Assembly (NCBI RefSeq): GCF_000003605.2
Contig: NW_003156734.1
Coordinates: forward strand, 736,036-757,294
Length of the DNA stretch: 21,259 nucleotides
Direction of reading: 5' to 3'
Source: Saccoglossus kowalevskii
Taxonomy: Eukaryota; Hemichordata; Enteropneusta; Harrimaniidae
The position numbers and the translations under genes are program-made. The stretch's first letter is position 1. Each line of letters opens with the position of its first letter. Below, in pieces: positions 16,664 through 21,259 of this stretch. The notes under the pieces are model-generated. The model did not search any database. It saw only the letters and a program-made list of their open reading frames with translations, and had not been told where the DNA came from.

Positions 16664-19600
16664 GTAAGGGTGATTCCAGGGGGTACTCCAAGTCTATATT
16701 TATAAATGTGTATGTATGTACCAACTAAAATACAGCTTTCTGTCTAATTCTACTGTATAGTATATAATACTGATTGATGTGATTTTGAGAAAATAAATGT
16801 TTACTTTTGACCTTTGACCTCCTGGTGGTGTAAAGATATTGTAAGTACCAGGGTGCATGTAGGGACGAACTTGGAAGCCTGACATGTGTAACAGAATAAT
16901 GAAATTTCTATTTTGTGATTTGAGTCACACATCAAAAATGTCCTATTTGAGAACCTGCCAAGTTTTATGCAGGTGTCATTCAGACTAATATTGGAATAAC
17001 CGGTTTGCATTACTGTTTCAAATTTTCAAGCTGTTGCAAGCGTCAGATAAAAACAACTGACCTAAGAAGTATAATGTTTGCATGGACACAGTGATTACAT
17101 GATTAAAATAGTTACCCTTGGCTATAAAGGGAACAACTTGACTAGTCAGACAAGTCCTAATTGGCAAGTGCTGCTCATCCAATATTGATTTTGCAATATG
17201 TTTACTGTAGAATACTTTATTTTCACTTGGAATTCGTTTTCGCTATTTCGCTGAAGGAATGATTCAGTGAAAATAAAATCTAGTGAATATACCTTTTTTC
17301 CTATATTTTACATTCAACTTGTCAAAAATCAGTGGAAATAAATTTCATACAAAACACCCAAAAAGTGTTTTCAGCGAAAATTAATTCCAGCTAAAATAAA
17401 GTACATGTATTTTCATTCGTCAATCGAAAATTCTGTGTGTGATTCATTGATTTGATAAAACCCTAAGATGGTAAAAGCTAGCAATGTTTGTTTGTTTGTT
17501 TTTTGGTGGCTTCTTTCACTTGGCACATTGGAACACAGATTTTTGCTTAAATTTTGTTTTTGTTTTTTCGACTTTGCCAAGTGGAGTTTATCATATGAGT
17601 GATTGTCCATCGTCGTCAGGATCAACTTTTTACTTTTTCAACGACTTCTTGAAAACTACAATTCTTATTGCTTTGATACTTGGTGTAAATGTACCTTGGG
17701 CAGACCTCTCTTAGATTTGTTCATTTCGTGATGATATCTCTAATTTTGATGAATATTTTTGTCATTTTTGGTAAAAAGTGATAATTTTTAACTTCTTGTT
17801 AAAAACCGCAAGTCTGATTGCTCTGATACTATAAGGTTTCTCACAGGGATTTTTTTAAGCAAGGGAACAGGGGTGCAGCGCCCTCATGCCATGGCCATGT
17901 GCCCCCTTATCCTGGGGAGCAGATCCTCTGGCAACCATACAATTCTGATTGACCAGGGATCACATGTGGCCACAGTCTTCAACTGTGACTTGTCTGATAG
18001 TAATTTTGGCCCCAAGGAAGCCATAGAATGCTCCATTTTAACTTAGAATTATCAAAAACTCCACACCCTAGTAGGGAGAACCCTATCTCTCCCACTACGC
18101 TGAATTTCAGTGCTCCCTCTTGCAACCCCTGCTTCAGACCACTCGCAGATTTGTTCATTTCGTGATGATATTTTTAATTGTCTAATTTGAGGAATACTTT
18201 TGTCTTTTTTGGTAAAAAGTGATATTTTCGACTTCTTGTTGAAAACCGCAATTCGATTGCTTTGATATTATACATGTAGGTACCTCAGGTAGACCTCTCT
18301 CAGATTTGTTAATTTTCTTATGATACATTGTATCTTCAGTTCTTTAATAGAAATGTGCATTGCTAACAGTGGAGCTATCTCAGTCGAGAGGCTGCTTGTA
18401 ATTCATATATCCTTGCTAAAAAGGACTTGAAAATCTATGACCAAGCTTTGATTGAGTGTTTTCCGATACACAGCAGCAGATTTCCGATAGTGAATGAGTG
18501 TGTTCCCATACACAGAAGCAGATTTCAGATAATGAATGAGTGTGTTCCCATACACAGAAGCAGATTTCCGGTAGTGAATGAGTGTGTTCCCATACACAGA
18601 AGCAGATTTCAGATAATGAATGTGTTCCCATACACAGAAGCAGATTTCAGATAATGAATGAGTGTGTTCCCATACACAGAAGCAGATTTCAGATAATGAA
18701 TGAGTGTGTTCCCATACACAGAAGCAGATTTCAGATAATGAATGAGTGTGTTCCCATACACAGAAGCAGATTTCAGATAATGAATGAGTGTGTTTCCATA
18801 CACAGAAGCAGATTTCAGATAATGAATGGGTGTGTTCTCATACACAGAAGCAGATTTCAAATGAATGAGTGTGTTCCCATACACAGGAGCAGATTTCCGA
18901 TAGTGAATGAGTGTGTTCCCATACACAGAAGCAGATTTCAAATAATGAATGAGTGTGTTCCCATACACAGAAGCAGATTTCAGATAATGAATGAGTGTGT
19001 TCCCATACACAGAAGCAGATTTCAGATAATGAATGAGTGTGTTCCCATACACAGAAGCAGATTTCAGATAATGAATGAGTGTGTTCCCATACACAGAAGC
19101 AGATTTCAGATAATGAATGGGTGTGTTCTCATACACAGAAGCAGATTTCAGATAATGAATGAGTGTGTTCCCATACACAGAAGCAGATTTCAGATAATGA
19201 ATGAGTGTGTTCCCATACACAGAAGCAGATTTCCGATAGTGAATGAGTGTGTTCCCATACACAGAAACAGATTTCAGATAATGAATGGCAAGCTTTAAGC
19301 ATGATCAATTATTCGGCATTTCTATATTATATTTGAAAGTTGGTAATAAATGGGTTATTACCTCTTATTCAAAGTTTCATTACAATCAGACATTCCATTT
19401 TTTAATGAAGCTTTCTGAAAATCAGTGATCGCTGACAGTACATGTACCTAAAAGAATTGTTTTAAAAAAGCAAATACAGGAATTTATATAATAAGTTCTG
19501 GTATTTTTGTTTTTATTTGTTTTTTATCCAGACTCTTCCAGTAGTCTTCTCAAGTGGTGTTGATATTAATGAGATGTATCCAGCCAAGAAGGATAGATTA

Positions 19601-20152
19601 TGCGAATTTTGGAAATTGTTTTTTGACTTGTGTCATCGACTTTATGGCAGTCGTTTAGTGACCATTGCAGCCATTAATGGGCATGCCATTGCTGGAGGAT
19701 GCGCTCTTACACAGTTATGTGATTACAGAATAATGACTTCATCACAAGAGACTAAACTTAAACTGAACGCAACAGAACTAGGGTTACCCCCTCCAGCTCC
19801 TATTGTCCAGATCATAATGAATAACGTCGGTCAACGAAAGTGTGAAAAAATCTGGCAGACTGCTCAGCTGTTCAATCCTCAGAGTGCACTGAAAGTCGGT
19901 TTGGTAGACGAACTGCGTAAGGACAATGTCATGCTTGGTGCATTGCAAGAAATTAAAACGTGGTTGAAAATTCCTGATGCCGCCAGAATCTTAACGAAAC
20001 AAGCAATAAGGCAGGCAACCCAAAACCTTATGAATCCTGCAGTTATAGAGGATGAAATTAACAGAACTGTTGCGTTTATCTTGGAAGAAAACACACAGGA
20101 TAAAATGAAAAGTTATTTTGAGAGTATGAAAAGAAAACAAACTGACGTATAA
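16388..20152 (+). CDS. ECI1: Enoyl-CoA delta-isomerase 1, mitochondrial (two exons, complete)
   Basis: It shifts cis/trans-3 double bonds of enoyl-CoA to trans-2 so that unsaturated fatty acids can enter beta-oxidation in the mitochondrial matrix. Exons 16388-16663 and 19532-20152 join in phase 0 (TCG/gtaagg ... tttatccag/ACT), giving 298 residues; human ECI1 is about 302. Residues 1-40 are Arg/Ser-rich without acidic residues before Glu11, as in a mitochondrial presequence. PPVNSLSLEFLTE (59-71) is nearly identical to the vertebrate enzyme. FSSGVDI (98-104) and NGHAIAGG (141-148) form the crotonase oxyanion-hole region, and NATELGL places the catalytic Glu at 174. The C-terminus KQTDV lacks a peroxisomal SKL-type signal, which argues against ECI2. 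The ATG context AACATGG is favourable. The single 2,868-bp intron contains a DR1 element and a minisatellite. Confidence 0.96.
16808..16820. promoter_or_regulatory. Perfect DR1 nuclear-receptor element in ECI1 intron
   Basis: TGACCTTTGACCT is the exact reverse complement of AGGTCA-A-AGGTCA, the DR1 element bound by HNF4 and RXR heterodimers (in vertebrates also PPAR). It lies 145 bp into the intron of a fatty-acid oxidation gene, a gene class that these receptors commonly control. Binding is inferred, not shown. Confidence 0.6.
17215..17400. repeat. Palindromic hairpin element, copy 2 (relative of 3701-3767)
   Basis: Reverse-complementing about 17218-17290 gives TATTCACTAGATTTTATTTT, CAGCGAAATAGCG and CCAAGTGAAAATA, which follow the order of the element at 3701-3767. 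A second fragment of the same kind (TTCAGCGAAAATTAATTCCAG) begins near 17369. It is a diverged non-coding repeat in the ECI1 intron. Confidence 0.5.
17640..18315. repeat. Diverged ~150-bp repeat units split by a ~300-bp unrelated block
   Basis: ACTTCTTG..AAAAC..CAA recurs at about 17644, 17792 and 18231. AGATTTGTTCATTTCGTGATG recurs at about 17714 and 18147 (with one variant after 18301), and TTTGGTAAAAAGTGATA at about 17767 and 18208. The first two units are about 150 bp apart. The stretch 17838-18133 has no counterpart and is less AT-rich, so it is either an insertion or original sequence between two duplications. Confidence 0.7.
18460..19285. repeat. 42-bp minisatellite in ECI1 intron, about 20 copies
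   Basis: Units of 42 bases contain GAATGAGTGTGTTCCCATAC and ACAGAAGCAGATTTCAGATA. Most copies differ at 0-3 positions, indicating recent expansion or homogenisation. One copy near 18617 and one near 18859 are short. Because the period is divisible by three, both strands remain open for more than 200 codons (18582-19298 plus, 18609-19262 minus); these are repeat artefacts inside an intron. Each unit has the dyad TGTGT-TCCCAT-ACACA. Confidence 0.96.
19532..20152 (+). CDS. ECI1: ECI1 exon 2 (crotonase core, catalytic Glu174, stop)
   Basis: It has 206 codons plus TAA (20150-20152), following a T-rich tract and CAG acceptor at 19529-19531. It carries the CoA-binding/oxyanion segments, CDYRIM, the catalytic NATELGL, the KVGLVDEL segment and the C-terminal helix ILTKQAIRQAT. 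There are no internal stops or frameshifts. Confidence 0.96.
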   Translation, partial: TLPVVFSSGVDINEMYPAKKDRLCEFWKLFFDLCHRLYGSRLVTIAAINGHAIAGGCALTQLCDYRIMTSSQETKLKLNATELGLPPPAPIVQIIMNNVGQRKCEKIWQTAQLFNPQSALKVGLVDELRKDNVMLGALQEIKTWLKIPDAARILTKQAIRQATQNLMNPAVIEDEINRTVAFILEENTQDKMKSYFESMKRKQTDV

Positions 20153-20958
20153 ATTCAACATGTTATTGTGGTGCAGTAAATTTCTTCTAGTAACTGATAA
20201 GTTAGCAGCTTGTCTGAAAATCTTTTTATTTTTCCAATCATGAAATGTAATATGAGTGATCTGATTAAAACTACCAGCCAATAGTGTTAGACATAACTAA
20301 ATCTGAAAGTCAATCTGTCAACAAAGTGTTTCTATCATGTAAAAATGACATGGAAAGGTGACATAAATGTATTTTGAAGTGATGACTGTGTCTGATTTTG
20401 CAGAAAATCTGACTGATGACTTCAGATTAAAAAATGTCAAAGCTGATTGGCTTTCTATTCATATATCTACATTTGTGAAGCAATTTTGATATTCTGATTG
20501 GTGAGAGCTCTGATCGGTCAAAAGTCTCGCGTCTAAAGCAACACTATCCTGATATAAGTATATTAAATTTCACTTTGTGCAAATAAAAAATTTATTAAAA
20601 GAAAAAATTAAGAAACATTTAAGCAACTATTTATCATTAGAATATTGAATCGAAATGATTCACAAAAAGATGAAAGCACAAAACGAATTTATAATTTTAT
20701 TTGCTTGTATGTATTGAGGCATATTTTCAGTTTGAGTCAAAACAATCATGTAACTCTTTGTAGTAAAAAGGCGAAATAAATAATAAAGATGATAATTTAA
20801 TAACTTTTTTCACTAAAGTAGAGCAGTACATGTATTTCTTTCTTCAAAAAATAGCGGCCAAACTATTCAAAACTTTTGATCAACTTTCAAAAATGTATTT
20901 TTTTTATTGGACAGATCATATCTTCATCAAATAATTACAGCAAGTCTCAGAATTTGCA
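20153..20958 (+). other. ECI1 3' UTR and downstream AT-rich sequence
   Basis: Candidate poly(A) signals are ATTAAA at 20264-20269 and AATAAA at 20582-20587, with further AATAAA at 20775 and 20782. Which is used cannot be told from sequence. No further gene is seen. Confidence 0.5.
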
Positions 20959-21259
20959 AACTTGCTAGCGAATTGGCTAACTGCTTGGGTTTTGACTAAA
21001 CAGTTGGCTTTCGAATCTCGCTGGCGCCGACTCGTGGTTGCGTCCACTCTGGGTGAGTCTATATCGCATTAGGGAACATAGTATGCTTTTACGTAGCCTG
21101 GAACATGTCTGGATTCCCTTGAATGGTTTGCTTTGCGAGGCCTGGGAATGGCCACAGTCAGCTGGCGTACAAGTGATAATATGATAAATGTGATTACTCC
21201 ACCGATATTTACTATATGGGGGTAGCTATCTTGACCACTGATTGAAACTAAATAAAGAG
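20959..21259 (+). mobile_element. Candidate tRNA-derived SINE (right-edge truncated)
   Basis: TAGCGAATTGG (20966-20976) fits the Pol III A box TRGCNNARYGG with one mismatch. CTTTCGAATCT (21008-21018) resembles the B box GGTTCGANNCC, 42 bp downstream. The intervening CTTGGGTTTTGAC...AAACAG and the following CGCTGGCGCCGA look like a degenerate tRNA body. About 230 bp of less AT-rich sequence follows and ends AAATAAAGAG at the window edge. It could also be a tRNA pseudogene. Confidence 0.45.

Noticed and set aside
10126-19285. CRISPR-like arrays
   Set aside because: The whole unit is repeated without unique spacers, there are no cas genes, and the context is eukaryotic.
18582-19298. Long open readings (238 aa plus strand, 217 aa minus strand) as a 14-residue-repeat protein
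   Set aside because: The period is 42 bp, so any frame without a stop in one unit stays open. The array lies inside the ECI1 intron and both strands are equally open.

Overview
The window is eukaryotic nuclear DNA: AT-rich, with spliced genes (GT..AG introns), long introns, minisatellites, miniature inverted-repeat elements (MITEs) and a decayed non-LTR retrotransposon. The gene families are animal-type. The repeat landscape (short palindromic TTAA-flanked elements, 'ttcgctgggtttt' hairpins) fits a marine invertebrate, perhaps a mollusc or other lophotrochozoan, but the species cannot be fixed from the sequence. No prokaryotic, viral or CRISPR system is present.

Layout. (1) Bases 1-145: a 29-bp tandem repeat cut by the left edge. 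(2) Bases 795-4241, minus strand: seven consecutive exons of a Xaa-Pro aminopeptidase (XPNPEP) encoding the N-terminal Creatinase_N domain and the start of the second domain. The M24 catalytic domain would lie beyond the left edge. (3) Bases 4.24-6.05 kb: the upstream flank of that gene, with three perfect TGACGTCA sites, an old MITE copy and a cluster of GTAACTCGA and GTGGGCGTGG repeats. (4) About 5.93-9.34 kb: no recognisable gene. (5) 9342-9557: a 31-bp tandem array. (6) 10126-11160: a 42-bp minisatellite that directly abuts an LINE reverse-transcriptase remnant (11161-11723, minus). (7) 12070-14502, minus: the first two coding exons of a secreted type-B carboxylesterase. The intron between them carries a TTAA-flanked MITE and a decayed duplicate of exon 1. 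The exons for the catalytic Ser and His region were not found. (8) 15744-15906: a second TTAA-flanked MITE. (9) 16388-20152, plus: a complete two-exon gene for mitochondrial enoyl-CoA delta-isomerase 1 (ECI1-like, 298 aa). Its 2.9-kb intron holds a perfect DR1 nuclear-receptor element, a roughly 150-bp diverged repeat and a second, unrelated 42-bp minisatellite (about 20 copies). (10) 20959-21259: a tRNA-like SINE candidate at the right edge.

The three genes are metabolically unrelated (proline-peptide trimming, ester hydrolysis, unsaturated fatty-acid oxidation) and nothing suggests an operon-like unit. The points most worth checking are the perfect DR1 element in the ECI1 intron, the MITE 30 nt from an esterase splice acceptor, the dead duplicate exon, the dyad symmetry shared by the minisatellites, and the cluster of CRE palindromes upstream of XPNPEP.
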